Source: Salinirubrum litoreum
GTDB taxonomy: Archaea; Halobacteriota; Halobacteria; Halobacteriales; Haloferacaceae
Assembly (NCBI RefSeq): GCF_020567425.1
Contig: NZ_JAJCVJ010000001.1
Location: forward strand, 496,001-560,000
Length of the DNA: 64,000 nt
Reading direction: 5' to 3'
The position numbers and the translations under genes were made by a program. Each line of letters opens with the position of its first letter. Within the stretch, counting starts at the first letter, position 1. The notes under the pieces are model-generated. The model did no database searches, was not told where the DNA came from, and was given only the letters and a program-made list of their open reading frames with translations. Positions 7,635 to 16,392 of the stretch are shown here, in pieces.

Positions 7635-9290
7635 ATGGACCGGTCAGACTACAGTCCGTCCCGCAGACAACTACTCGGCACGGTCGGCACCGCAGGCGTC
7701 GTCGGCCTCGCCGGGTGTGTCGGCGGCGACGACGAAACAGAGACGCCCGCTGACGACGGTACGACGGGTGACAGCGACACGTCGACAGACAGCGAGACGC
7801 CGGAGCGTTCCGGCGGCACGTTCAACTTCGCACAGACGAAGTCGCCGCTTGACTTCGACCCACTGCAGGCGAACGACGTGCCCTCGCTGCAGGTCGTCGA
7901 GCGCATCTTCGACTCGCTGTACACCTACGAGGAGGGGACGACGCTCACGCCCGAACTGGCAGACGGCGACCCGGAGGTCAGCCGCGAGGGGACCCGGTAC
8001 GTGGTCTCGCTGAAAGACGGCGTGACGTTCCACAACGGCGACCCGATCACTGCCGAGGACGTCCGCTACTCCTACATCGCGCCCGAGGAGGAGGAGACCG
8101 AGAACGGGTCGGAGTTCACGATGATCGACACCATCGAGGTCGTGGACGAACAGACCCTGCAGTTCGACCTGAAGTTCCCCTTCGGCCCCTTCCGGCACAA
8201 ACTCGCGTGGCAACCGGTCCCGAAGTCGGTGCGCGAGAACGACAAGGAGGCGTTCAACACGAGTGCGCCGGTCGGCTCCGGTCCCTTCGAGTTCGTCGAC
8301 TGGCAGGAGGGCGACTTCGTCGAACTCCAGCGGTACGACGACTACTGGGGCGAGCCGAAGCCGAACGTGGAGACGCTGCGGTTCGAACCGGTCGAGGAGC
8401 CGACGACCCGCGTCACGACGCTCCGGAACGGCGAGAACCACCTCATCCAGACGGTCCCGCCGAAGCTCTACTCGACGGTCGAGGGCATCGAGAGCGCGTC
8501 GATCCAGGAGCGGCCCGGACTCGGCTACTACTACCTCGCGTTCAACTGTAACGAGGGGCCGACGGCCTCGAAGACGGTCCGGGAAGCGATCGACTACGCC
8601 GTCTCGATGGACGACGCCGTCTCCAACTTCGTCGAACCCGCCGGCAACCGGCTCAACCAGCCGCTCCCGAACTCGCTGGTCGAGTCGTGGGACTTCCCCG
8701 GCGAGGAGTGGGCGGACATCGGCCACGAGAAGGACCTGGAGCAGGCACAGGCGCTGATGGAGGAGGCCGACGTGCCGATGGACTACGAGTGGACCATCAT
8801 CGTCCCGCCGGACGACAAGCGCGAACAGATCGGCATCACGGTGTCGAACGCGCTGAAGGAGATCGGCTTCTCCAACGTCTCTGTCCAGCGACTCGACTGG
8901 GGCGCGTTCCTCGACAAGTACTCGACCGGCGACGAGGACGACTACAACATGTACACCCTCGGCTGGGTGGACGAGGTCGACCCCGACGGCTACCTCTACT
9001 TCATGTTCCACGAGTCCGAGGAGGGCTCCACGAACGGCTGTTACTACAGCAACGACGAGGTGATGGACAAGCTGGATCAGGCCCGCGAGTCACCGGACCG
9101 CGCGGAGCGCAAACAGCTCTACACCGAGGTCGTGACGTCGATTCTGGAGGACCGCCCCCACCTCCCGGCGTACAACCTCAAGAACAGCTTCGGCGTCCGC
9201 GAGGAGGTCGAGGGCTTCCGACCGCACACCATCGCGGGCATCAACCCGCGCTTCGCCGGCCCACTCGGCACCGTCTCGCTGAACGACTGA
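7635..9290 (+). CDS. ABC transporter substrate-binding lipoprotein, peptide/nickel (SBP_bac_5) type
   Basis: This 551-residue protein has a twin-arginine signal (SRRQLLGTVG, residues 9-18), an h-region and a lipobox 'LAGC' with lipidated Cys near residue 28, then an acidic Thr/Asp linker and an SBP_bac_5 fold. Family features include 'LTPELADGDPEVSREGTRYVVSLKDGVTFHNGDPITAEDV' character at about 95-140 and 'YDDYWGEPKPNVETLRF' near 235. It should bind oligopeptides or similar ligands at the outer membrane face. No permease or ATPase gene is adjacent, so it must use a distant transporter. A TATA-like GGTTTACG at 7602-7609 precedes it. Confidence 0.92.
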   Translation: MDRSDYSPSRRQLLGTVGTAGVVGLAGCVGGDDETETPADDGTTGDSDTSTDSETPERSGGTFNFAQTKSPLDFDPLQANDVPSLQVVERIFDSLYTYEEGTTLTPELADGDPEVSREGTRYVVSLKDGVTFHNGDPITAEDVRYSYIAPEEEETENGSEFTMIDTIEVVDEQTLQFDLKFPFGPFRHKLAWQPVPKSVRENDKEAFNTSAPVGSGPFEFVDWQEGDFVELQRYDDYWGEPKPNVETLRFEPVEEPTTRVTTLRNGENHLIQTVPPKLYSTVEGIESASIQERPGLGYYYLAFNCNEGPTASKTVREAIDYAVSMDDAVSNFVEPAGNRLNQPLPNSLVESWDFPGEEWADIGHEKDLEQAQALMEEADVPMDYEWTIIVPPDDKREQIGITVSNALKEIGFSNVSVQRLDWGAFLDKYSTGDEDDYNMYTLGWVDEVDPDGYLYFMFHESEEGSTNGCYYSNDEVMDKLDQARESPDRAERKQLYTEVVTSILEDRPHLPAYNLKNSFGVREEVEGFRPHTIAGINPRFAGPLGTVSLND

Positions 9291-9537
9291 GGCGGCGGCG
9301 GAGCCCCCGTCTCCGAGGGGACGTCGGTCTGTGCGTCTCCATCGTCGGTGGACACGACCGGCGCGTCGGACGCCCGCGACGGACACCGCGACCGTCGGTG
9401 AGTCCGACAGTCTGGATCGACGAAGACCGCCGAGGCGGGATCGTTTACACGGCAGCGAGTTACGATTCTCGAGATCACCCGTCTCAGCCGCCGAATCGGT
9501 GACGTGTCGGATTTCGGACGACGAGTCGCCGACAGAC

Positions 9538-9548
9538 GTTAATAAAAG
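9538..9548 (+). promoter_or_regulatory. TATA box of the small zinc-finger gene
   Basis: GTTAATAAAAG is the only A/T-rich element in the 294 bp between the binding-protein gene and the small gene at 9585. It predicts a short leader of about 15 nt. The rest of that gap shows no other gene. Confidence 0.55.
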
Positions 9549-9584
9549 AACATCGTATTGCCGACGGGGTCAGACAGACTACCG

Positions 9585-9704
9585 ATGTCAACCCTGAGCC
9601 ACGTTCACTGTGACGGCTGTGGATGGACAGGCACGGAATCGGACCTCGACAACTCGCAGGGTGGTCCGGCTTGCCCCGACTGCGGTGCGAACGTCCGCAT
9701 CTGA
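9585..9704 (+). CDS. Small two-CPxCG zinc-finger protein (39 aa)
   Basis: A 39-residue frame starting MSTLSHVH encodes two zinc-knuckle pairs, C-D-G-C-G near residues 9-13 and C-P-D-C-G near residues 30-34, giving one four-Cys zinc site. Such one-domain CPxCG zinc-finger microproteins are widespread in haloarchaea, where some affect motility, biofilm or stress phenotypes, but the role of this one is unknown. It has its own promoter and lies between two transporter lipoprotein genes in opposite orientations. Its acidic composition and Cys spacing make it convincing despite its size. Confidence 0.8.
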   Translation: MSTLSHVHCDGCGWTGTESDLDNSQGGPACPDCGANVRI

Positions 9705-9767
9705 GTCGGCTGGCTGGACACCCCCGAGGTCTTTTCACCGGTGGTCGACCGCCCCCGACGAGCGTTC

Positions 9768-11675
9768 TCAGTCGCGCGGGCCGACACGCACGTCTGCCAG
9801 CGTCCGCCTCGCGAATCCGGTCGCGCCGGTCGCCGAGAGATCGACGTAGTCGTAGCTGACGACCTCGGACAGCGGGTGAACGACCGGCAGACAGACGACG
9901 TCTTGCCAGTTGGCTTCTTCGACGTCCCGGACCGCCTCGGCGCGGACCTGTCGGTCCGTCTCGGTGTCGCGCTGGTGACGCTGGAACCGCGTCCACGCCT
10001 CGCGGGCACGCTCGGCGCTGTCGGCGTCCGCACCGCCGGCGTGCCAGTCGACGATGCCGGCGTCGGTCCCCGGTGCGAACAGTCGGAGCACCTGTTCGGC
10101 GGTCGGCGCGGTGAACTCGTGGTTGGCCCAGTACAGATCGAGTTCGCCCGTGCGTCGGCGACGTCGGAGCGCCGCAGGTGTCACGGTCTCGACCGAGAGG
10201 TCGACGGGGAGTCCGCGAACCGTGTCACGCAGTCGGTTCGCGGTGCGGACCGCCGTCTCGCCCCCGTCGGTGGTGAAGGTCACGGACACCGTGTTCGCCG
10301 GGTTGTAGCCCGCCGACTCCATCTCCTTGCGCGCGTCGTCCATCCGCGACTCGCTGACGTCGAACGGGTACGACTCGCCGTGGTCGATGGCGGCGTCACG
10401 GCCGCTGGGGAACAGCGCCGGTGGCGTCAGGTGGACTGCCGGCGCTGCGCGTTCCCGGTGAACCTCGGTGGCGTGGGCAGTCGGGTTCACGGCGTACGCG
10501 AGCGCCCGCCGGACCGGCTTCGGCACGCGGGTGGGGTTCAGTCCGACGTAGCCGGTGGCGAGCAGACAGACTTGCTGGTAGTCGAGTGGTTCGCCGACCG
10601 GGTCGACCGGGCCGTACTTCCCGGTCTTTCGCCCCCGGTCGTCTATCGTCACGACCGTCACGTCGTCCGGATCGTACTCCGCGTCGGGGACGCGAAACGC
10701 GTCTGCGTCACCGGCGACCGCGCGCTCGTAGCCGGTCTCGGCGTCCGGCACGCGAGTCCACCGGACGCCACCGACCGCCGGCGTCTCGCCGTGATACGAC
10801 TCGCGGGCGACGACCCGGAACTCGTCGTCCGGCGTGTCCGGATCGAACCGGAAGGGCCCGGTGCCGACCGGCGACTGGGTGGCGAACGTCTCGTACGAGA
10901 GTTCGCCGGTGTGACCCGACAGGTCGCCGACGATCCCCGCCGGTACGACGCCGAACGCGGGGTGTGCGAGGATCGACGCGGCCGCGTGACAGGGTTCGAC
11001 GAGTTCCAGTTCGACCGTACGGTCGCCGACCGCCTCGACCGCCAGACTGCCCTGGACGTACCCGTCGGCCACGCCAGTCGCGGTCGTGGCTTCGGCCTCG
11101 GCAGTAGTGTCGTCGGCCGAACCACTGGCGTCTGACGCGCTGGTCCCGACTCGTTCGTGGACGACACCGAGGTCGTCGAGCAGGAGCGACCGGTGGGCCG
11201 AGTGCTCGCTCGCGGCGAGACGCTCGAAGCTGTAGACCACGTCCTCGGCCGTCAGTTCCCTGTCGACTGGTTCGTGGAACCGCACGCCGTCGCGGAGTGC
11301 GATCTGGTAGGTTCGTCCGGCGTCGGTCACGTCGATCTGTTCGGCGAGGAGTGGTTCCGGATCGGGGACACCGGCCGGGAAGGTCGTCAGCCCCTCGTAG
11401 AGTTTGCTGACGACCGCGACCGACGCGGGGTCGCTCGCGGCGACCGGATCGAGTGTCCGGTAGCCGGTGGAGACCAGTCGGAGGTCGCGGCCGGGCGATT
11501 CGTCGTCTGGCTCGTCGGTGTCCGACGAGCCCGGACCGTGGGTCGCCGGTGGCGTGGTCCGGTCGTCGGTGTCCGGCGAGTCGTCGTCGCCGAAACAGCC
11601 GGCGAGACCGCTGGCGAGCGCGACTGTGCCGGCGGTCTGGAGGAACCGTCGTCGTGAGTGTGGCGGGGTGGGCAT
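9768..11675 (-). CDS. ABC transporter substrate-binding lipoprotein, peptide/nickel type (second copy)
   Basis: The 635-residue protein begins MPTPPHSRRRFLQTAGTV with a twin-arginine signal and lipobox 'LAGC' (Cys near residue 27), followed by a roughly 35-residue Asp/Thr/Pro linker and an SBP_bac_5-type fold ('YQIALRDGVRFHEPVDRELTAEDVVYSFERLA', about 115-145). Start 11675 is chosen because the Tat signal begins there; the open frame extends upstream without homology. It is longer than its neighbour at 7635 and not a close tandem copy. No permease or ATPase is nearby. Ligand unknown; a peptide or related solute is inferred. Confidence 0.88.
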   Translation of the reverse strand: MPTPPHSRRRFLQTAGTVALASGLAGCFGDDDSPDTDDRTTPPATHGPGSSDTDEPDDESPGRDLRLVSTGYRTLDPVAASDPASVAVVSKLYEGLTTFPAGVPDPEPLLAEQIDVTDAGRTYQIALRDGVRFHEPVDRELTAEDVVYSFERLAASEHSAHRSLLLDDLGVVHERVGTSASDASGSADDTTAEAEATTATGVADGYVQGSLAVEAVGDRTVELELVEPCHAAASILAHPAFGVVPAGIVGDLSGHTGELSYETFATQSPVGTGPFRFDPDTPDDEFRVVARESYHGETPAVGGVRWTRVPDAETGYERAVAGDADAFRVPDAEYDPDDVTVVTIDDRGRKTGKYGPVDPVGEPLDYQQVCLLATGYVGLNPTRVPKPVRRALAYAVNPTAHATEVHRERAAPAVHLTPPALFPSGRDAAIDHGESYPFDVSESRMDDARKEMESAGYNPANTVSVTFTTDGGETAVRTANRLRDTVRGLPVDLSVETVTPAALRRRRRTGELDLYWANHEFTAPTAEQVLRLFAPGTDAGIVDWHAGGADADSAERAREAWTRFQRHQRDTETDRQVRAEAVRDVEEANWQDVVCLPVVHPLSEVVSYDYVDLSATGATGFARRTLADVRVGPRD

Positions 11676-11859
11676 CTCGTGAGGGGCACGATGGTCGGGA
11701 GGGGGATCGACCGTTGGTCGCCGCGGAGTGGACGACTGGACTGGCGTCTGTGGGGCGACCGTCGGAGGGCTGTTCGTCGGTTCCTGTGATGGGAGAGAGT
11801 AAAAAAGTCGTGGTCGAGTACTCGACAGGTTAGCCGTGTTCGTGGCGGTCAACCACGGC

Positions 11860-12063
11860 TCACCCGCCCGTCCGGAGTTCGATCACCGCCCGGAACGTCC
11901 GCGGACCGAGAATCGCCGCCAGTCCGATCACGACCAGCGAGACGCCGAGACCGTCGCCGAGACTGACGCCGCCGACCCCGGCGAGTCCTGCGAGTGCGAC
12001 GACAACGACCAGCGCACCGACGACGTCTGCGGGTCCGAGTGGCCCCGGCATCAGCTCCGACAT
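11860..12063 (-). CDS. Small two-helix membrane protein (67 aa)
   Basis: The 67-residue protein MSELMPGPLG has two predicted membrane helices, about 14-34 and 38-54, joined by a short Gly/Asp turn, and a short basic C-terminus. This resembles small haloarchaeal membrane proteins of unknown function. There is no cofactor or catalytic motif. It lies upstream of and divergent from the next small membrane protein and downstream of the Tat lipoprotein gene, with its own gap on each side. Confidence 0.6.
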   Translation of the reverse strand: MSELMPGPLGPADVVGALVVVVALAGLAGVGGVSLGDGLGVSLVVIGLAAILGPRTFRAVIELRTGG

Positions 12064-12288
12064 GGAGTTAGTTTATCGATCGACGTAGATGAACGTTTGG
12101 CCTCCGGAGTGAGAGTGACCGTCGTCGGGGTGGCACAGATCGTCAGCGGTACCGGATGCCGACTCCGGGCGCACAGCCGTCTGCCTCGGGTCTGCACGCG
12201 GACGACGACGCGGAGGTCGTGGCGGTCGAACCGGCGTGAGTCGGCCTCGGGACAGGGAGTTATCAGCGTGGGCCGAGTGATCGGCCGT

Positions 12289-12483
12289 GTGTCCCGCAGT
12301 CGTGCCCTCACGTTGTACGTGATCGTGCCGTGTACGCTCTTCGGCGTGCTGTTCGTCGGCCTGTTCGCGGTCGACCCCGCGCTGGTCCAGTCGCCGTGGT
12401 TCCGGGTCCTCTTTTCGGCCTTCGCGCTGGCGTTCGCGGGGGTGTTGTACTGGAAACGCGAGGAACTGCGACCGCCAGAGTGA
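12289..12483 (+). CDS. Small two-helix membrane protein (64 aa)
   Basis: From a GTG at 12289 the frame encodes 64 residues (SRSRALTLYVIVPCTLF...) with two membrane helices, about 7-28 and 37-55, ending in 'YWKREELRPPE'. An in-frame GTG at 12277 is an equally possible start. The reading frame continues far upstream but only in composition unlike haloarchaeal protein. Function unknown. The 225 bp before it (12064-12288) hold nothing else I can support. Confidence 0.55.
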   Translation: MSRSRALTLYVIVPCTLFGVLFVGLFAVDPALVQSPWFRVLFSAFALAFAGVLYWKREELRPPE

Positions 12484-12505
12484 CTTCCGGGTCGGCAGAA
12501 AGCAC

Positions 12506-12751
12506 TTGGCGACCGCGGGCGCGAACAGAATCGTGGTCCTGCTCTGTGCCCTCTTCGCCGGGTTCGCCTTCACCGTCGCCGGACTGAGCTTCTTCCGGCC
12601 GCACCTGCTGTTTCGGCTTCGCCACCCCCTGTCGGTGACGCCCGAGTCGGGATTGAGCGACATCGGTGTCGGCCTGTATCGCGTGGGTGCGATCGTGCCT
12701 GCGTTGGTCGGCCTGTGGATTCTGACGAGTTGGTGTCCATCGCTCGGGTGA
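12506..12751 (+). CDS. Small membrane protein (81 aa), unknown function
   Basis: The frame from a TTG at 12506 encodes ATAGANRIVVLLCALFAGFAF and related hydrophobic sequence: helix one about 9-29 and helix two about 57-75, separated by a soluble loop with 'HPLSVTPESGLSDIG'. A GTG at 12533 is an alternative start. It follows the previous small membrane protein by 22 bp on the same strand and may be co-transcribed. Similar two-helix proteins with a Pro/Ser loop occur in haloarchaea without known role. Confidence 0.6.
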   Translation: MATAGANRIVVLLCALFAGFAFTVAGLSFFRPHLLFRLRHPLSVTPESGLSDIGVGLYRVGAIVPALVGLWILTSWCPSLG

Positions 12752-12795
12752 AAACAGACCGCCAGTCGTGGGTACGAGGGTGAGTACTCGGCGCG

Positions 12796-13512
12796 TCACT
12801 CGCCGACCGCAACAGGTTCAGACTCGGCAGGCCCGGCCAGCAGGTACCCACCGAAGGCCAGCAACCACAGGACGACCGGGTAGGCGACGAACCGCTCGAC
12901 GCCGCCGAGTCCTAGCGGAGCCATCGGATGTGTGATCCCGGCGATGCCGAACCCCATCACACTCGCCAACAGCAGGAGGACGAACCCACCCACCGCCAGC
13001 GAGGCGTACCGGAAGGTCCGGGGGACGACCCGCGAGGCGACCAGCGCCGCCAATCCGCCGGTCGTGAACGTCAGGAGCGCGAACAGGCCGTGCATCGGGA
13101 CCTCGCTCCCGTCGAAGACGCCGACGCCGAGCAGACCCACCGACAGCAGGGCGAAGACGGCGGTCAGCGGGCGGTCACGGTACGCTCGGTGCAGGAAGTA
13201 CGTCGCCCCCAGCACCAGCAGGCCGGCGACGAGCATCGTCGTGTTGAAGATGGTCGCCGAGGGCTGGAGGATGACGCTGTTCGGCGGCACGGTCGCGCCG
13301 AGGTCGCTGATCTCCTGCACGCCGGCGTTGTAACCGGGGTAGAACGCCTCGGCGGTGATGATCCCCATGATCGTCACCAGTCCGAAGGCGAACAGGAGGA
13401 GGCCGGCCCGCACGCGTTGGCGGACCGACTCGACCGCCTCCGCGACCGCCGTGTCGGTTCGTGGTGTCTCGTCGGTTCGAGTCGTCGTCTGTGTCTCGGT
13501 CGTGGTCTCCAT
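12796..13512 (-). CDS. DUF998 family integral membrane protein
   Basis: The 238-residue protein has a Thr-rich soluble N-terminus (about 1-33) and six predicted membrane helices. The first helix and loop read 'AGLLLFAFGLVTIMGIITAEAFYPGYNAGVQEISDLG', where 'YPGYN...ISDLG' is a hallmark of DUF998 proteins; the fold is a six-helix bundle of unknown function in the cytoplasmic membrane. The ATG at 13512 starts just before the Thr-rich segment. Upstream extension of the frame lacks homology. It converges on the small membrane protein at 12506. Confidence 0.85.
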   Translation of the reverse strand: METTTETQTTTRTDETPRTDTAVAEAVESVRQRVRAGLLLFAFGLVTIMGIITAEAFYPGYNAGVQEISDLGATVPPNSVILQPSATIFNTTMLVAGLLVLGATYFLHRAYRDRPLTAVFALLSVGLLGVGVFDGSEVPMHGLFALLTFTTGGLAALVASRVVPRTFRYASLAVGGFVLLLLASVMGFGIAGITHPMAPLGLGGVERFVAYPVVLWLLAFGGYLLAGPAESEPVAVGE

Positions 13513-13601
13513 AACGTCTAGAGAGACGACGAACGGGGCGATAACCCCGACCGCTCCTTCTCGCGGGGTGAGAACCGCGAGTGGGGAGCACCGACGACCG
13601 A

Positions 13602-14663
13602 TCACTCCAGCTCGCGGGACTCGGTCCTCTCCGCCAGCGTCCGCAGTCGCTCGATCCGACTCGCGGTCGGCGGGTGCGTCCGGAGCGGTCGCCGGAGTCG
13701 TGCCCGAAGTCCCGCGAACCACCCGGGCCCGGACTCCAGGCCCGTCGCTCCACCCACTCCAGTCTCTGCGTCTGCTGTCACCCCGCCCGCTCCCGAGGGT
13801 TCGACGATGGCGAGTGCCGCCACCTCGACGTGCCGGAGGTCGGTGGTCGGTCGGTCGGCCAGTCCGGTCTCGATGGCGTCGAGCGCCGACGCCAGCGCGA
13901 AGGGGTCGCCGGTGATCGCCGCCGCACCACGGTCGGCGGCGTACTCTCGGCTCCGGGAGAGCGATGCGGTCAGGAGGAGCGAACAGGCCCACACCGGGAA
14001 CGCGAGCAGCAACCCGGCCGTGAGAAGCGTGTCGGCGTAACTCGCGCGACTCACCTGCCCGTAGCGCAGGCCCGGCGTCGTCCCGCGAAAGAGCCTGACG
14101 ACGCGCCCGGCTGCCGCGACCGGGAAGGCGGCCGCCGTCAGGACACCGGTGTCGCGGTTCTTCACGTGGGCGAGTTCGTGGGCGACGACCGCCCGCAGTT
14201 CTGGCGAGTCGAGTCGCGCCACCAGTCCGGTCGAGACCACCAGTCGCGCGTCACTGGCGGTGAAGCCGGTCGTCAGCGCCAGCGGCGTCTCGGTCTCGAC
14301 GACGTACACCGCCGGCACCGGCACGTCGGCCTGTCGCGCGACCGACTCGACCGCCGCCGACAGTTCGGGATGCTCGTCGGGCGTGACCGCCGTCGCGCCG
14401 AGTGAGGCGACGGTGTGGGCCGGGGCCGACCGCTCGCCACGGAGTACGACCGCGACGACACCCAGCGCCGAGACCGCGACGACGCCGTAGGCGACGGGGT
14501 CGGTTCGAACCGTCGCCGGATCGACCGCGAAGGTGACGAGGAAGCCGAGGCCGAGGGCGACGACGACGCCGGTGGCGACCGCCGCCGCGACCACGGTCAG
14601 TCCGAGCAGTGTGAGCGTGACGATCATCCGCAGTTGGAGGGTGCGATCAGGAGACCAGTCCAC
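13602..14663 (-). CDS. htpX: M48-family (HtpX-like) membrane zinc metalloprotease
   Basis: The 353-residue protein has two N-terminal membrane helices (about 12-47 and 59-76), the zinc-binding motif HELAH in 'VVAHELAHVKNRDTG' (about residues 162-176), a second hydrophobic pair (about 178-225) and the third zinc ligand glutamate in 'SREYAADRGAAAITGDPFALASAL', as in HtpX/Ste24 proteases. It should degrade damaged or misfolded membrane proteins at the cytoplasmic side. The C-terminus 'THPPTASRIERLRTL' is also typical of the family. It stands alone between DUF998 and the aldehyde dehydrogenase, divergent from the latter. Confidence 0.92.
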   Translation of the reverse strand: MDWSPDRTLQLRMIVTLTLLGLTVVAAAVATGVVVALGLGFLVTFAVDPATVRTDPVAYGVVAVSALGVVAVVLRGERSAPAHTVASLGATAVTPDEHPELSAAVESVARQADVPVPAVYVVETETPLALTTGFTASDARLVVSTGLVARLDSPELRAVVAHELAHVKNRDTGVLTAAAFPVAAAGRVVRLFRGTTPGLRYGQVSRASYADTLLTAGLLLAFPVWACSLLLTASLSRSREYAADRGAAAITGDPFALASALDAIETGLADRPTTDLRHVEVAALAIVEPSGAGGVTADAETGVGGATGLESGPGWFAGLRARLRRPLRTHPPTASRIERLRTLAERTESRELE

Positions 14664-14789
14664 ACCTCACCGTCTCCCGACACGAACAAAACGCTACTGC
14701 TCTCTGTGCCCCGCCGCCCCCGGAGCAACTGCAATCACTTACTCTGTCGGGCCGAGTTCCCGAGATGTAACCACAAGAACCTACGCATC

Positions 14790-14804
14790 TCGCAAGAATT
14801 GCGA
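14790..14804. promoter_or_regulatory. Palindromic operator candidate before the aldehyde dehydrogenase
   Basis: TCGCAA-GAA-TTGCGA is a perfect 6-bp inverted repeat with a 3-nt centre, 38 bp upstream of the start at 14842, at the expected position of core promoter elements. A dimeric repressor or activator site is inferred; no regulator gene is adjacent. Confidence 0.5.
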
Positions 14805-14841
14805 AAGCCTTTCACTCGACAGCCGTGAGTCGTGCACACGA

Positions 14842-16359
14842 ATGTCGAGCCAGTCCGACTCCGACACCCCGACACGCACCGCCATCCGCGACCGGCACCG
14901 CGAGACCGCAGCGGCAGTCCTCCCCGAGCACACCGACCTCTACGTCGGCGGCGAGTTCGTCACGCCCGACGCCGGCGGCACCTTCGACACCGTCGACCCG
15001 ACGACCGGGGAGGTGCTCGCGTCGGTCGCTCGCGGCCGAGAGAGCGACGTGGACCGGGCGGTCGACGCGGCGTGGGACGCGTTCGAGAAGACGTGGTCCG
15101 GCTACTCGGCCGGGCGTCGGCAACGTGTCCTGACCACCATCGCGGACACCATCGAGGAGCACACCGACGAACTGGCGAGACTGGAGACGCTGGACAACGG
15201 CAAGCCGGTCTCGGAGGCGAAGATCGACGTACGCGGGGCGGCCGAACAGTTCCGGTACTTCGCCGGTATCGTCCGGGAGAACCCCGGCGAGACGATGACC
15301 GCGGGGTCGCGCTACGGCCAGGTGGTCTCGGAACCGTACGGCGTCGTCGGCCAGATCATCCCGTGGAACTTCCCCCTGTTGATGGCCTCGTGGAAACTCG
15401 CCCCCGCGCTGGCCGCCGGCAACTGCACCGTCCTCAAGCCCGCCGAGCAGACCCCGCTGTCGGCGCTCCGCCTCGCGGAACTGATCGACGACATCGTGCC
15501 GACTGGGGTCGTCAACGTCGTCACCGGGTACGGCGAGGAGGCCGGAAGCGCACTGACGAGCAACCCCGACGTGCGGAAACTCGCGTTCACCGGGTCGACG
15601 GCGGTCGGCAAGCAGGTGATGAAGTCCGCCGCCGACAGCGTGACCGACGTGACGCTCGAACTCGGGGGCAAGAGTCCGGTCGTCGTCTTCCCGGACGTGA
15701 GCGTCCGGAAGGCGGTCGCGCTCGTCGAGTCGGCCATCTTCTACAACACCGGCGAGTGCTGTGAGGCCGGCTCTCGGCTGTTCGTCCACGACGACGTGGC
15801 CGACGAGGTACTGGATGGGCTGATCGCGGCGGTCGAAGACACGACGATCGGCGATCCACTGGACGAGGCGACCGACCTCGGGCCGAAGGTCTCCCGCGAA
15901 CAGGTCGAGCGTACGACCGACTACCTCGACAGCGCACGCGAGCAGGGTGGGCAGTTCCTCGTCGGCGGCGACCGACCCGACGACGAACACCTCGCGGACG
16001 GCTGTTTCGTCGAACCGACACTGATCGAGGGACTGGCTCACGACGCCGACGCCGTGCAAGCGGAGATCTTCGGCCCGGTGCTCACGGTCTTCCGGTGGGA
16101 CGACTACGACGAGATGATCGACCTGGCGAACGACGTGGACTACGGACTGGCCGGCGGCGTGATCACCGACGACATCACGCGGGCGAACAGGACCGCCCGC
16201 GACATCGAAGCCGGCTACGTCTGGATCAACAGCTACCACGACCTCGTGCCGGGACTTCCCTTCGGCGGCTACAAGCAGTCCGGTATCGGCCGGGAACTGT
16301 CGGCCGACACGCTCGACCACTACCGCCAGACGAAGACGATCAACCTCTCGCTCCGGTAG
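14842..16359 (+). CDS. NAD(P)-dependent aldehyde dehydrogenase
   Basis: The 505-residue protein is full length for the ALDH superfamily. 'IIPWNFPLLMASWKLAPALAAGNCTVLKPAEQTPLSAL' (about 168-208) is the cofactor block; 'LELGGKSP' (about 273) supplies the general-base Glu; 'NTGECCEAGSR' places the nucleophilic Cys at 307. The C-terminal 'PFGGYKQSGIGRE' oligomerisation motif is intact. It oxidises an aldehyde to its acid in the cytosol, and its sequence type is that of betaine/aromatic or general aldehyde dehydrogenases. ATG 14842 leaves the usual roughly 35-residue lead before the first family block; longer upstream frames lack homology. Confidence 0.94.
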   Translation: MSSQSDSDTPTRTAIRDRHRETAAAVLPEHTDLYVGGEFVTPDAGGTFDTVDPTTGEVLASVARGRESDVDRAVDAAWDAFEKTWSGYSAGRRQRVLTTIADTIEEHTDELARLETLDNGKPVSEAKIDVRGAAEQFRYFAGIVRENPGETMTAGSRYGQVVSEPYGVVGQIIPWNFPLLMASWKLAPALAAGNCTVLKPAEQTPLSALRLAELIDDIVPTGVVNVVTGYGEEAGSALTSNPDVRKLAFTGSTAVGKQVMKSAADSVTDVTLELGGKSPVVVFPDVSVRKAVALVESAIFYNTGECCEAGSRLFVHDDVADEVLDGLIAAVEDTTIGDPLDEATDLGPKVSREQVERTTDYLDSAREQGGQFLVGGDRPDDEHLADGCFVEPTLIEGLAHDADAVQAEIFGPVLTVFRWDDYDEMIDLANDVDYGLAGGVITDDITRANRTARDIEAGYVWINSYHDLVPGLPFGGYKQSGIGRELSADTLDHYRQTKTINLSLR

Positions 16360-16392
16360 GCTGTCACGCCGTCTGCACCGGACCGACCGGTG

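Noticed and set aside
12148-12240. 27-aa ORF (MPTPGAQPSA...) in the gap 12064-12288
   Set aside because: Too short to support and out of frame with the more plausible downstream membrane protein; no other evidence.
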